From Exiguobacterium oxidotolerans JCM 12280 (lineage in GTDB: Bacteria; Bacillota; Bacilli; Exiguobacteriales; Exiguobacteriaceae): a DNA stretch of 64,000 nt. The translations under genes and the position numbers were made by a program. Positions 42,555 through 49,893 of this stretch are shown piece after piece. Location of the stretch: NCBI RefSeq assembly GCF_000702625.1, contig NZ_JNIS01000001.1:2484001-2548000 (forward strand), in the 5' to 3' direction. The notes beneath the pieces were generated by a model. That model was not told where the DNA came from. It saw only the letters and a program-made list of their open reading frames with translations, and did no database searches. Each line of letters starts with the position of its first letter. Position 1 is the first letter of the stretch.

Positions 42555-42740
42555 ATGGGGCTTGTAGCTGTTCAAAAGAATAATCAAAACGAAGAGAGTG
42601 TCCTGGATAAAGTATTGGCTCGTGATCAACCCGTCGCAATTTGTTTTACCGACAGCAAAGGAAATGTCATCGCCTTTCAGCTAGATGCTGAGGCACTCGA
42701 TAACAATGAACTCCCAGCGCGAAAAACACTATTCATCTAA
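42555..42740 (+). CDS. small prophage protein of unknown function in the lysogeny module
   Basis: A 61-aa soluble protein (starts MGLVAVQKNN, ends PARKTLFI), not recognised. It is read rightward, divergent from the lipoprotein and convergent with the repressor, sharing a bidirectional terminator with the latter. Start ATG 42555 with AAGGGG 9 nt upstream. The 243-bp gap before it is AT-rich, with TTCGTAT elements like the repressor half-site. Likely a moron-type gene expressed in the lysogen. Confidence 0.6.
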   Translation: MGLVAVQKNNQNEESVLDKVLARDQPVAICFTDSKGNVIAFQLDAEALDNNELPARKTLFI

Positions 42741-42750
42741 ATGGACATAG

Positions 42751-42787
42751 AAAAAAGGACGCCGTTAATCGGTGTCCTTGTTTTTTA
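42751..42787. terminator. bidirectional terminator between the 61-aa gene and the repressor
   Basis: AAGGACGCC / GGTGTCCTT stem with A6 and T6 flanks; the repressor stop codon lies in the loop. Confidence 0.8.
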
Positions 42788-43187
42788 ATTCATTTTCATG
42801 CGCTTGGATCACAAGCTTCGTATAATCGATGATGCGATCAAAGTCTTTTTTACTCAATGCTGCCACTTCTTCCTTCGACAATCCTAATATGCGTAAAATC
42901 TTATTGTCGACCATCTGTTCCATTTTGTATTCATCTAATGTCACGCGTCTATCCTTCGTTCTTCCATACATATAATCCAATGTAGTCTCAAACAAGTCGG
43001 CCAACTCTAACACTTTTTCGTGTTTCGGCATGGAAGCATTTCTCTCCCACGAGTTATACGTCGTCGGTTTAACCTGCAATCTTTTCGCAACAGCGACTTG
43101 AGTCATACCTGTTTCCGTTCGCAACATGCGAATCCGATCTCCCATTGTCTCCATTAACTCGATCTCACTCCTATACGTTGTCTCCAT
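42765..43187 (-). CDS. phage CI-like repressor, XRE family
   Basis: A 140-aa protein with an N-terminal XRE helix-turn-helix (residues about 17-72: MTQVAVAKRLQVKPTTYNSW) and a helical C-terminal tail for oligomerisation. No LexA-type peptidase domain is seen, so induction must work by another route, for example the antirepressor at 44060. Start at 43187, where GGAGAGGG lies upstream; a longer in-frame reading starts at 43244. Divergent from the Cro-like gene. Confidence 0.85.
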   Translation of the reverse strand: METTYRSEIELMETMGDRIRMLRTETGMTQVAVAKRLQVKPTTYNSWERNASMPKHEKVLELADLFETTLDYMYGRTKDRRVTLDEYKMEQMVDNKILRILGLSKEEVAALSKKDFDRIIDYTKLVIQAHENELKNKDTD

Positions 43188-43271
43188 ATTAAGTCCCTCT
43201 CCCTCTATAAATACTATCCTAAAGGCGTGGACGATTCCATGCACCTTTATTCTACATAAAAATTGGATATT

Positions 43272-43343
43272 TTACGAATCGAAAAAGAAAATACGAAAAT
43301 ATTGAATAAATTCGTTGACATACGAAAATAATGGATATATAGT
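43272..43343 (+). promoter_or_regulatory. phage early promoter and operator repeats
   Basis: Rightward promoter TTGACA (43315-43320), 17-bp spacer, TATAGT (43338-43343). Repressor-type half-sites surround it: TACGAA at 43272, TACGAAAAT at 43292 and 43321, and an inverted pair TTCGT (43311-43315) / ACGAA (43322-43326) straddling the -35. A further near copy, TACGAAATTAATGGATA, lies at 43584-43600. Confidence 0.7.
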
Positions 43344-43375
43344 TAGGGTACAGAAACGAACAAGGAGGTGACAGC

Positions 43376-43594
43376 ATGACGATAGCAGGGCGTGATCGCA
43401 TGAAGAAACGCCGTGAGGAAATGGGAATCACCCAAGTCCATATCGCGCGAAAACTTGGCTATAAGACATCAGCAACAATCAGCTTGATGGAATCCGGCGT
43501 TCAAAACATCTACGTCGGACAAGCACTAACAATCGCAAAAATTCTTCATACGACAGTGGAGGAACTTTTTTTTGAAGAAGAGGTACGAAATTAA
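43376..43594 (+). CDS. Cro-like XRE family regulator
   Basis: A 72-aa protein made of one XRE helix-turn-helix (MKKRREEMGITQVHIARKLG, with YKTSATISLMESG as recognition region). First gene of the rightward early operon, directly across the operator from the repressor. CAAGGAGGTGACAGC precedes the start. The stop region carries an operator-like repeat. Confidence 0.85.
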   Translation: MTIAGRDRMKKRREEMGITQVHIARKLGYKTSATISLMESGVQNIYVGQALTIAKILHTTVEELFFEEEVRN

Positions 43595-43634
43595 TGGATA
43601 AATTCATTTTAATCGTATAGAAAGGAGTAACACA

Positions 43635-43892
43635 ATGCAACAAGTTGTCATGTTGTCCTTTACCCCGGAACAGCTCACGACACTCATCGACGAGCGAATT
43701 GCCGAAGCACTGGCAACGCAATCACCGAAAGTCTGGATGAGCGGGAAGGAAGCACAAACGTACACGGGTTTTTCCCAGTTCGTACTCTACAACGCCCGAA
43801 AGGACGGCGAACTCAAAGCGTCCAGTTACAACCGCAGTGTCCGCTATCACCGCGACGATCTCGATGCGTGGTTGATCAGCAAACAAAAATAA
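43635..43892 (+). CDS. excisionase-like MerR/HTH_17 DNA-binding protein
   Basis: An 85-aa protein. The N-terminal 30 residues look like a dimer/coiled region (FTPEQLTTLIDERI). Residues about 35-85 form an excisionase-type winged helix (SGKEAQTYTGFSQFVLYNAR, SVRYHRDDLDAWL). Could act as the integrase direction factor or as an early regulator. Confidence 0.75.
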   Translation: MQQVVMLSFTPEQLTTLIDERIAEALATQSPKVWMSGKEAQTYTGFSQFVLYNARKDGELKASSYNRSVRYHRDDLDAWLISKQK

Positions 43893-43904
43893 GGAGGCAC
43901 ACAC

Positions 43905-44063
43905 ATGGAAAAAACGAATACGAAGCGACTTAACCTTCGCATGCCAGTAAGTATTCACGAATGGGTTGTGAAAGAAGCTGCTGAACACGGTGTATCGGCA
44001 ACAGCGTTTATCAGCATGAAGTTGTCAGAAGTGCGTAAGCGAGAAAACAAGGAGGCAAAATGA
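43905..44063 (+). CDS. ribbon-helix-helix (Arc-like) small protein
   Basis: A 52-aa protein: TKRLNLRMPVSIHEWVVKEA, then HGVSATAFISMKL. This is the beta-strand then two-helix pattern of Arc/CopG DNA-binding proteins, as in phage P22-type Arc/Mnt. AAGGAGGCACACAC precedes ATG 43905; the stop overlaps the antirepressor start (ATGA). Confidence 0.78.
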   Translation: MEKTNTKRLNLRMPVSIHEWVVKEAAEHGVSATAFISMKLSEVRKRENKEAK

Positions 44064-44818
44064 TGAATCAACTCACGAAGGTATTTGAAGGTAACGAAGT
44101 CCGTGTCGTCGGCACGCCGGAGCAACCACTGTTCGTTTTAGCAGATGTATGTAAGGCATTGAAGTTATCGAATCCAAGTGAAGTGGCGAAGCGAGTGCGT
44201 GAAAAGTATCGGTCTAAGAATAACTTAGGTCGTCAAGGAAACGCAGTAACCGTCAATGAAGCCGGATTGTATCAAGTCATCATGAGAGCGGATCAGAGTC
44301 CAGTCGCTGAACGTTTCCAAGATTGGGTTTATGAAGAAGTTCTCCCTTCAATCCGTAAAGACGGCGGCTACATGATCGCCCGTCACGACGAGTCACCGGA
44401 AGAAATCATGGCACGTGGCTTACTGATCGCCCAAACGACAATCGAACGACTCCAGCACGAGAAGGAAGTCGCTGCTACACAACTCGAAGCCCAACGCCCG
44501 AAAGTCCTATTCGCGGATGCAGTGTCAACGAGTCAGACGAGCATCTTAGTCGGACAACTCGCAAAACTCATCAGTCAGAACGGTGTCAGCATCGGTCAGA
44601 GTCGCTTGTTCGCTTGGATGCGGGAAAACGGCTACCTCGGTAAGAAGAACGCACACTACAACGAACCGACGCAATACTCGGTCGATCGTGGATGGTTCGA
44701 GGTTACGGAGCGCACGGTACAGAATCCCGATGGCACGGTACGGATCACACGGACGACGAAAGTCACCGGCAAAGGTCAAATCTACTTCATGAGCAAGTTG
44801 CTCGACGAGGTGAGCTGA
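44060..44818 (+). CDS. phage antirepressor, BRO-N plus KilAC domains
   Basis: A 252-aa protein with an N-terminal BRO domain (residues about 5-105: VRVVGTPEQPLFVLADVCKAL, then NEAGLYQVIMRADQSP) and a C-terminal KilAC/ANT domain (about 150-250: LVGQLAKLISQNGVSIGQSRLF, written as its parts LVGQLAKLISQ and IGQSRLFAWMRENGYL). It likely counters the repressor to trigger lytic growth. Starts at ATG 44060 or 44063. Confidence 0.88.
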   Translation: MMNQLTKVFEGNEVRVVGTPEQPLFVLADVCKALKLSNPSEVAKRVREKYRSKNNLGRQGNAVTVNEAGLYQVIMRADQSPVAERFQDWVYEEVLPSIRKDGGYMIARHDESPEEIMARGLLIAQTTIERLQHEKEVAATQLEAQRPKVLFADAVSTSQTSILVGQLAKLISQNGVSIGQSRLFAWMRENGYLGKKNAHYNEPTQYSVDRGWFEVTERTVQNPDGTVRITRTTKVTGKGQIYFMSKLLDEVS

Positions 44819-44925
44819 TGCCCATCTCCTTCTGGATTTTCACAACGTTCGGTGAAATGTTTCTGTTCCTGGTCTTCGCGGCGACGGTCTACTCCGAAAA
44901 AAGGTACGACGAACCGTGGTTCTAA
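44818..44925 (+). CDS. small membrane protein, 35 aa
   Basis: MPISFWIFTTFGEMFLFLVF continues to ATVYSEKRYDEPWF: one transmembrane helix and a short charged tail. The start overlaps the antirepressor stop by 1 nt (TGATG), so it is probably made by termination-reinitiation. Unknown function. Confidence 0.6.
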   Translation: MPISFWIFTTFGEMFLFLVFAATVYSEKRYDEPWF

Positions 44926-44996
44926 TCGGCAGCATCATCGCAGTCCTCGTCTTCATCGGCAACTGGCAAGAGGTCAAAAGGATTTACGGCAAATAA
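44916..44996 (+). CDS. possible 26-aa membrane peptide
   Basis: GTG 44916 overlaps the end of the previous small gene and encodes a peptide with the hydrophobic run IGSIIAVLVFIGNW and a basic tail KRIYGK. AAAGG lies 13 nt upstream. Two tiny transmembrane ORFs in tandem is suggestive, but the size makes the call weak. Confidence 0.35.
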   Translation: MVLIGSIIAVLVFIGNWQEVKRIYGK

Positions 44997-45076
44997 AAAA
45001 CACCCATACCGGAGTAAGGGTGCTCTCATAACTCAACACTATGAGTATACCACGCTCCGCACGAGGAGGAAACGAT

Positions 45077-45373
45077 ATGGTCACGACACACACCATCAAC
45101 CGCCAATTACCCGCCATCGTCCAGACGACGCCTGAAATCATGGCACTGGTCAGCAAGGGTCCGGTACGCATCGATGCGATCCACTCGGCGCTCACAGCGT
45201 CTTATCAACATCTCGCCAACGCGGCCTACCAACTCGACGCGAATCACCCGGTGCACGCTTTCCTCAAGCAGGTGCACAACGAACTGTACACGATCGAAAC
45301 AGCACTCGACGAGCAGAACAACCTGTTCCTCGGCGCAGAGGAATCGATTGATAAAAAGGTGGTGGCGTTATGA
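45077..45373 (+). CDS. phage hypothetical protein, 98 aa
   Basis: Soluble, helical, acidic-to-neutral protein (MVTTHTINRQLPAIVQTTPE); no recognised family. Start ATG 45077 with GAGGAGGAAACG upstream. Its stop overlaps the next start (ATGA), so they form a unit. Confidence 0.65.
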   Translation: MVTTHTINRQLPAIVQTTPEIMALVSKGPVRIDAIHSALTASYQHLANAAYQLDANHPVHAFLKQVHNELYTIETALDEQNNLFLGAEESIDKKVVAL

Positions 45374-45552
45374 CACTCCAAACCCTCGCAGAACGGGCAA
45401 CGGAAGTCGCAGAGGCGCAACCGAAGCTCGTCACCCTGATTGAAACACTCACCGCGGAACACGCCGCCCTCAGCTTGACGGATGAGCAACACGCGGCCTT
45501 GCAAGGACTCACAAATGAAGCGATGGAGATTCTCCGGGATCTCGGACGCTAA
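45370..45552 (+). CDS. phage hypothetical protein, 60 aa
   Basis: Short, almost fully helical protein rich in Ala, Glu and Leu (MTLQTLAERATEVAEAQPKL). Translationally coupled to the 98-aa gene upstream. Family unknown. Confidence 0.6.
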   Translation: MTLQTLAERATEVAEAQPKLVTLIETLTAEHAALSLTDEQHAALQGLTNEAMEILRDLGR

Positions 45553-45565
45553 GGAGGAAACGACG

Positions 45566-45991
45566 ATGGAAATGGATTCAAAAGTATTCGAAGCAATCAG
45601 CGGACGAGAGGCAATCTCGAAATTGATGGATGGAAAGCATGTATTCAACTCAACTGGTCACACTTACTACATGAAAGGTGACGTATTGTTCTTCTACTTC
45701 GGTAGCGAAAGCAACGGTTCAGAATCAACCGCTTTTTTCAATGACATCACACAGCAAACCTGGTACGTCCAAAAGCCGTTCGACGTTCGCGCTGAGATGT
45801 TGGCACGACCGAACGAATGGGTCGGGGCATTCTTGTCTCGAGGCATTTGGTGCAAAGTTCGATTCAATTCCGAGGAAATGCTTGCTGAGGAAATGACGAT
45901 GGGCGGAGACACGGTCACGATGCGAGCGAGAATGGATGAACTTGACCGTTGCATTCCAATCGAAGATGTACCGAAAGGAGCTTCCTTATGA
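45566..45991 (+). CDS. phage hypothetical protein, 141 aa
   Basis: A mixed alpha/beta soluble protein beginning MEMDSKVFEAISGREAI; not recognised. TAAGGAGGAAACGACG fixes the start at 45566. Codon use is more host-like (less GC-rich) than its neighbours. It overlaps the Gp157-like gene by 4 nt. Confidence 0.65.
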   Translation: MEMDSKVFEAISGREAISKLMDGKHVFNSTGHTYYMKGDVLFFYFGSESNGSESTAFFNDITQQTWYVQKPFDVRAEMLARPNEWVGAFLSRGIWCKVRFNSEEMLAEEMTMGGDTVTMRARMDELDRCIPIEDVPKGASL

Positions 45992-46488
45992 CAACCCTAT
46001 ACCACCTATCCGCTCAGAAGCAGGCATTGCTCGACGCGCTCACTGGCTACGACCTTGAGGACATGGAAGGCGCGGACGTCATTGCTGACACCCTCGACGC
46101 ACTCGACGAGGCGCTCGAAGTCAAGACGGAAAGCGTGCTCCACTTCCGGCAGAAGTTCCTGAACGACGCGGCTGCACTCAAGGCAGAGGAACAACGCCTC
46201 GCGGCACGACGCAAAGTGTACGAGACGAAAGCAGAACGGCTGAAAACGTACGTCGACGAGTCCTTGCAGGTCGCAGGGATCAAAAAGCTCGAAACGCCAC
46301 TGTACACGGTGTCCTACCGCAAGAGTGACAGCGTCGAGATCACGGACACCGAAGCCCTCCCGATCGGACTCCTGCGCACGAAGACGGTGCAAGAGCCGGA
46401 CAAGACGGCCATCGGCAAGCTACTCAAAGCAGGGGAAGCCATCGACGGCGCCCGACTGGTGACGAAGACGAACCTACAAATCAAATAA
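45988..46488 (+). CDS. Siphovirus Gp157-like protein
   Basis: A 166-aa protein with a long central coiled coil (residues about 45-95: AALKAEEQRLAARRKVYETK) and the Gp157 C-terminal beta part (LETPLYTVSYRKSDSVEI, then LLRTKTVQEPDKTAIGKLLK). This family is linked to resistance of the host to phage infection and usually sits before ssDNA-annealing genes, as here. Start ATG 45988 with GAAAGGAG upstream. Confidence 0.85.
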   Translation: MTTLYHLSAQKQALLDALTGYDLEDMEGADVIADTLDALDEALEVKTESVLHFRQKFLNDAAALKAEEQRLAARRKVYETKAERLKTYVDESLQVAGIKKLETPLYTVSYRKSDSVEITDTEALPIGLLRTKTVQEPDKTAIGKLLKAGEAIDGARLVTKTNLQIK

Positions 46489-46500
46489 GGAGGAACGGAC

Positions 46501-46701
46501 ATGAGTGAACGAAAAGCGGATGCATGGGGCGTTTGTTACGGTGATCCGAACGCAGAGACGGAAGAAGAACTGGAACTGATTGAAGCATGGAAAACCTACG
46601 ACGGCGCATACTCATCGGCATTGAACTGGAGCCATAACAACGAAGGCGACCCGAATTATATCGTGATGCCACTTTATCGAAAAGAGGAGGAACGGACATG
46701 A
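46501..46701 (+). CDS. small phage protein of unknown function, flanked by duplicated start regions
   Basis: A 66-aa acidic protein (MSERKADAWGVCYGDPNAET), not recognised. The 23 bp that contain its ribosome site and first codons (46488-46510) are repeated exactly at the start of the next gene (46685-46707). This suggests the gene was inserted by a duplication event at the ERF gene start. Confidence 0.65.
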   Translation: MSERKADAWGVCYGDPNAETEEELELIEAWKTYDGAYSSALNWSHNNEGDPNYIVMPLYRKEEERT

Positions 46702-47354
46702 GTGAACAGAAGCCAATGAACCTGCAGCAGAAGCTCATCGAAGTACGCAAAGCCGTGCCTTATCTGCAAAAGGCAGCAAGCGGACCACAGTATCAATATG
46801 TCGGAAGTAGCCAAACACTCTCATCCGTCATGGAGAAAATGAACGACCTCGGCATCCTGCTCAAACAGGAAATCATCTCGCAACGTGTCACGCAGTTCCA
46901 CACAGCAAAAGGAGCGCTCCAGTTCATGACCGATGCAGATATGCGGTTCACCTGGATCAATGCAGACGACCCAACGGATCGCGAGGAAGCGTTATGGCAA
47001 GGACAAGGCGTTGACAACGGGGAGAAGGGCATCGGAAAGCTCGCTACCTACGCGGAAAAATACTTCATCTTGAAGTCCTTCAACATCGCAACGGACAAAG
47101 ATGACCCGGATTCATTCCAACAGAAGGTGGAAGCGAACAAACCACAACCGAAGAAAGCGACGACAGACATGCTTAACACGCTCGCTAAACTTGGTAAAAC
47201 GCTCGCTGGTCACAAAGGGATTGAGCCTAAAGCGGTGTACGACAGCTATCACATGACGAGCGACATGCTTGAATCAGACGCGAAACAAGTGCTTGAACAA
47301 TTGAAAGACGCGATTAAAAAAGCAGCTGAGGCGAACAAGGAGGAATCGGCATGA
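46698..47354 (+). CDS. ERF family single-strand annealing protein
   Basis: A 218-aa recombinase: N-terminal ERF domain (residues about 8-140) with LIEVRKAVPYLQKA, RFTWINADDP and the conserved KGIGKLATYAEKYFI, then a helical tail. It anneals complementary single strands in phage recombination, with SSB at 47754. Overlaps the upstream and downstream genes by 4 nt each. Confidence 0.9.
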   Translation: MSEQKPMNLQQKLIEVRKAVPYLQKAASGPQYQYVGSSQTLSSVMEKMNDLGILLKQEIISQRVTQFHTAKGALQFMTDADMRFTWINADDPTDREEALWQGQGVDNGEKGIGKLATYAEKYFILKSFNIATDKDDPDSFQQKVEANKPQPKKATTDMLNTLAKLGKTLAGHKGIEPKAVYDSYHMTSDMLESDAKQVLEQLKDAIKKAAEANKEESA

Positions 47355-47521
47355 AGATGATGGACGAATACGAACAGCTTGAAGAGTGTTCCCGCTGCCA
47401 ACAGATGATTCCCTTCGGCGGTGACCGCGACGTGTTCGGACAGCTCGTCTGCAACGTCTGCTTGGAAGAAGAACGCGAGAACGCTTTACAACACCAAGAC
47501 TACGAAAAGAGCGTCCGCTAA
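47351..47521 (+). CDS. small zinc-ribbon protein, 56 aa
   Basis: MKMMDEYEQLEECSRCQQMI then DVFGQLVCNVCLEEE: two CxxC pairs 17 residues apart form a zinc ribbon. Coupled to the ERF gene (ATGA overlap). Possibly an accessory in recombination or transcription; role unknown. Confidence 0.75.
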   Translation: MKMMDEYEQLEECSRCQQMIPFGGDRDVFGQLVCNVCLEEERENALQHQDYEKSVR

Positions 47522-47543
47522 GGGCGCTCGGGAGGTGGACGGA

Positions 47544-47735
47544 ATGATTTTCTTGCCATATGACGTCGTTCGCTTAAATGAAAAGAAGGGTCTTTACGAA
47601 GTGGTTAGCATCGAAAAACACCCTCAACTTAATCTCTGGGTTACAAATGATGATTGCGACTCAGAGATTAAGGTTTCATCTGAACAAGCCATTCTTGTTG
47701 TACGGAACTATCACAGAAAAGACATTGAACAATAA
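47544..47735 (+). CDS. phage hypothetical protein, 63 aa
   Basis: A small beta-rich protein (MIFLPYDVVRLNEKKGLYEV) that may have an SH3-like fold; compare the 65-aa protein at 56786. GGAGGTGGACGG fixes the start. Function unknown. Confidence 0.65.
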   Translation: MIFLPYDVVRLNEKKGLYEVVSIEKHPQLNLWVTNDDCDSEIKVSSEQAILVVRNYHRKDIEQ

Positions 47736-47753
47736 AAACTAGGAGGCAACATC

Positions 47754-48203
47754 ATGATTAACCGAGTTGTATTAGTAGGACGCCTTACACGAGATCCGGA
47801 AATGAAATACACCCAGTCAGGCATCGCCGTCACACGCTTCACTCTCGCTTGCGACCGTCCCTTCACTGGGCAGGATGGCAAACGCGAAGCAGACTTCATC
47901 GATTGCACGGTATGGCGCAAACAGGCAGAGAGCGTCGCCCAGTACCTCAAGAAAGGTTCACTCGCAGGAGTCGAGGGTCGCTTACAGATCAGCAGCTACG
48001 ACGACAAGGACGGACAGAAACGCTACCGAGCAGAAGTGGTCGTAGACAGCGTCCGGTTCCTCGAATCGAAGAAGGACAGTGAACCATCGGCACCACGTCA
48101 GGAAGCACCAGTGAAGCAGGATAAGCCGGCAAGTGGTTTCGGTGCTGATCCGTTCTCAGGTGGTAGTTCGATTGACCTCTCTGATGATGATTTACCGTTC
48201 TAA
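47754..48203 (+). CDS. ssb: single-stranded DNA-binding protein
   Basis: A 149-aa SSB: OB fold (residues 1-105: MINRVVLVGRLTRDPEMKYT, DFIDCTVWRKQAESVAQYL), a short flexible linker, and the acidic tip DDDLPF that recruits replication and repair proteins. Coats ssDNA in phage replication and recombination. AGGAGGCAACATC precedes it. Confidence 0.95.
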   Translation: MINRVVLVGRLTRDPEMKYTQSGIAVTRFTLACDRPFTGQDGKREADFIDCTVWRKQAESVAQYLKKGSLAGVEGRLQISSYDDKDGQKRYRAEVVVDSVRFLESKKDSEPSAPRQEAPVKQDKPASGFGADPFSGGSSIDLSDDDLPF

Positions 48204-48217
48204 AGGAGTGAAGCGAA

Positions 48218-49054
48218 ATGGAAGACCTACAATCATTACTCGCCATCGAACGGTTCGCAGAAGACGCGTTCCGTGTGAAAAAGACCTACGTGGACATGAC
48301 CGGGGATTTACTCTCCGGCATCCTCCTCGGTCAAATCGTGTACTGGCATCTCCCATCGAAAGACGGACGTTCCAAACTCCGTGTCCAGAAGGAAGGCAAG
48401 TTATGGCTCGCCAAAGGACGGGCGGACTGGTACGACGAGATTCGCATCACACCGAAGCAATTCGACCGGGCCATCAAGATACTGGTCGACAAGGATTTCA
48501 TCGAGACGAAGCTGTTCAAGTTCGACGGATCACCGACGGTCCACATCCATCTTCACCCGGAACACGTCATTGATTCCGTTTTTCCCCAAAGGTCAAAATC
48601 CATTTTACCCAAAGGTGAAAATCCATTTTACCCAAAGGTCGAAATCCATTTTGACGAAAGGTTAAAAACCTTAACAGAGACTACAACAAAGACTACATCA
48701 GAGACTACGACAGATAAACCCATTGTCGAGCAAGCCTCGACGACACACCTCGACATCATTGACTATCTCAACTCGAAGACAGGCAAAAAATATAAGGCAT
48801 CGACGAGATCGACCCGAACCCTCATCAACGCACGATTGAACGACAAGTTCACCCTCGACGACTTCAAGCAGGTCATCGACAACAAGATCCGGGATTGGTC
48901 GAACGATCCGAAGATGAGCAAGTTCATCCGCCCAGAGACCCTGTTCGGCACGAAGTTTGAAAGCTACCTGAACGAGACACACGTCGAGCGGAAGTTCTCG
49001 ACACCGGACCACAGCGAATACGACCCCACATTCGGGAAAGACCTTCCCTTCTAG
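48218..49054 (+). CDS. phage replication initiator with Phg_2220_C domain and internal iterons
   Basis: A 278-aa protein. The N-terminal winged-helix part (about 15-115: LLSGILLGQIVYWHLP, ITPKQFDRAIKIL) resembles phage replisome organizers. A low-complexity middle is encoded by DNA repeats. The C-terminal Phg_2220_C domain (about 180-262) has IIDYLNSKTGKKYKA and LFGTKFESYLNE. It would bind the origin inside its own gene and bring in the DnaC-like loader encoded next. Ends in DLPF, like SSB tails. Confidence 0.85.
   Translation: MEDLQSLLAIERFAEDAFRVKKTYVDMTGDLLSGILLGQIVYWHLPSKDGRSKLRVQKEGKLWLAKGRADWYDEIRITPKQFDRAIKILVDKDFIETKLFKFDGSPTVHIHLHPEHVIDSVFPQRSKSILPKGENPFYPKVEIHFDERLKTLTETTTKTTSETTTDKPIVEQASTTHLDIIDYLNSKTGKKYKASTRSTRTLINARLNDKFTLDDFKQVIDNKIRDWSNDPKMSKFIRPETLFGTKFESYLNETHVERKFSTPDHSEYDPTFGKDLPF
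48585..48670 (+). repeat. four 23-bp iterons, candidate phage replication origin
   Basis: The element CCCAAAGGT-n-AAAATCCATTTTA recurs with its AAAGGT core at 48588, 48611, 48634 and 48657, a strict period of 23 bp, the last copy diverged. Because 23 is not a multiple of three, the protein it encodes is not repetitive, so selection must act on the DNA. AT-rich sequence follows. This matches the lambda-type layout with the origin inside the initiator gene. Confidence 0.75.
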
Positions 49055-49065
49055 GAGGCGAGACC

Positions 49066-49881
49066 ATGAAAACAATTACAGGAATCACGATATACAACCT
49101 CACGCAAGAGATCCTCGCCCAGCGCACCTGTCAAGGATGCGGGCAGGACATCGAGGTCGTGCGGCAACAATATGCCTTCGGACCGAAAGCCGGCGAATAC
49201 TTCGAAGCCGTCAAGGGATGCAAATGCGAGGACCTGGCCATCGCCCGGCAAGCCGTCGAGAACGAGGAACGCATGATCCGGCGCAAGCTTGAGGACACGT
49301 TTTCTTCCGGCTCGACGATCAACGACAAACTGCTGCACGCGACGTTCGAGGGATATGACGCGACGTCACCGGAACTCACGGAAGCAAAAGCACGATTCCA
49401 ACAATTCGCAAGCGACTTAAAAGGCACCCTGCTCGTCTCCGGAAGCTACGGGACAGGCAAGAGTCATCTGAGTATGGCGACGGTCAACGCGGTCAAAGAG
49501 AAGGGCGAGAGTGCGGTCTTCATCTCGCTTCCTCGCCTCTTGACGAAAATCAAAGGGACGTTCGGTAACGAAGGGTCGCAGGACGACATCATCACAAGTT
49601 TAGCCGACGTCACGCTTCTGGTCCTCGACGACATCGGGGCGGAGCAAGTCAAATACACGGACAGCAGCAAGACGACGATCGACACGGACACGTTCAGCAA
49701 CGACGTCCTGTTCCAAGTCCTCGACGCCCGGATGGGGAAACCGACCATCTACACGACGAACCTGACCGGCAAGGACCTGCGGGCGCGGATCGGACAACGG
49801 AACTGGTCCCGGATGCTCGACGATGCCGACATCGTGAAGATGTACGGGGACGACTACCGACTGGCGAAATTCAACTTTTAA
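49066..49881 (+). CDS. DnaC-like helicase loader, AAA+ ATPase
   Basis: A 271-aa ATPase. N-terminal zinc motif CQGCG with a later CKCE (residues about 24-70), then Walker A GSYGTGKSHLSM (about 127-138) and Walker B LLVLDDIGAE, with sensor region YTTNLTG. It loads the replicative helicase at the phage origin together with the initiator upstream. GGAGGCGAGACC precedes the start. Confidence 0.9.
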   Translation: MKTITGITIYNLTQEILAQRTCQGCGQDIEVVRQQYAFGPKAGEYFEAVKGCKCEDLAIARQAVENEERMIRRKLEDTFSSGSTINDKLLHATFEGYDATSPELTEAKARFQQFASDLKGTLLVSGSYGTGKSHLSMATVNAVKEKGESAVFISLPRLLTKIKGTFGNEGSQDDIITSLADVTLLVLDDIGAEQVKYTDSSKTTIDTDTFSNDVLFQVLDARMGKPTIYTTNLTGKDLRARIGQRNWSRMLDDADIVKMYGDDYRLAKFNF

Positions 49882-49893
49882 GGGGGAGAAACA

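Noticed and set aside
48585-48670. The regular repeats could be read as a CRISPR array
   Set aside because: The units are directly adjacent with no variable spacers, the period is 23 bp, there are only four copies and no cas genes; iterons explain them better.
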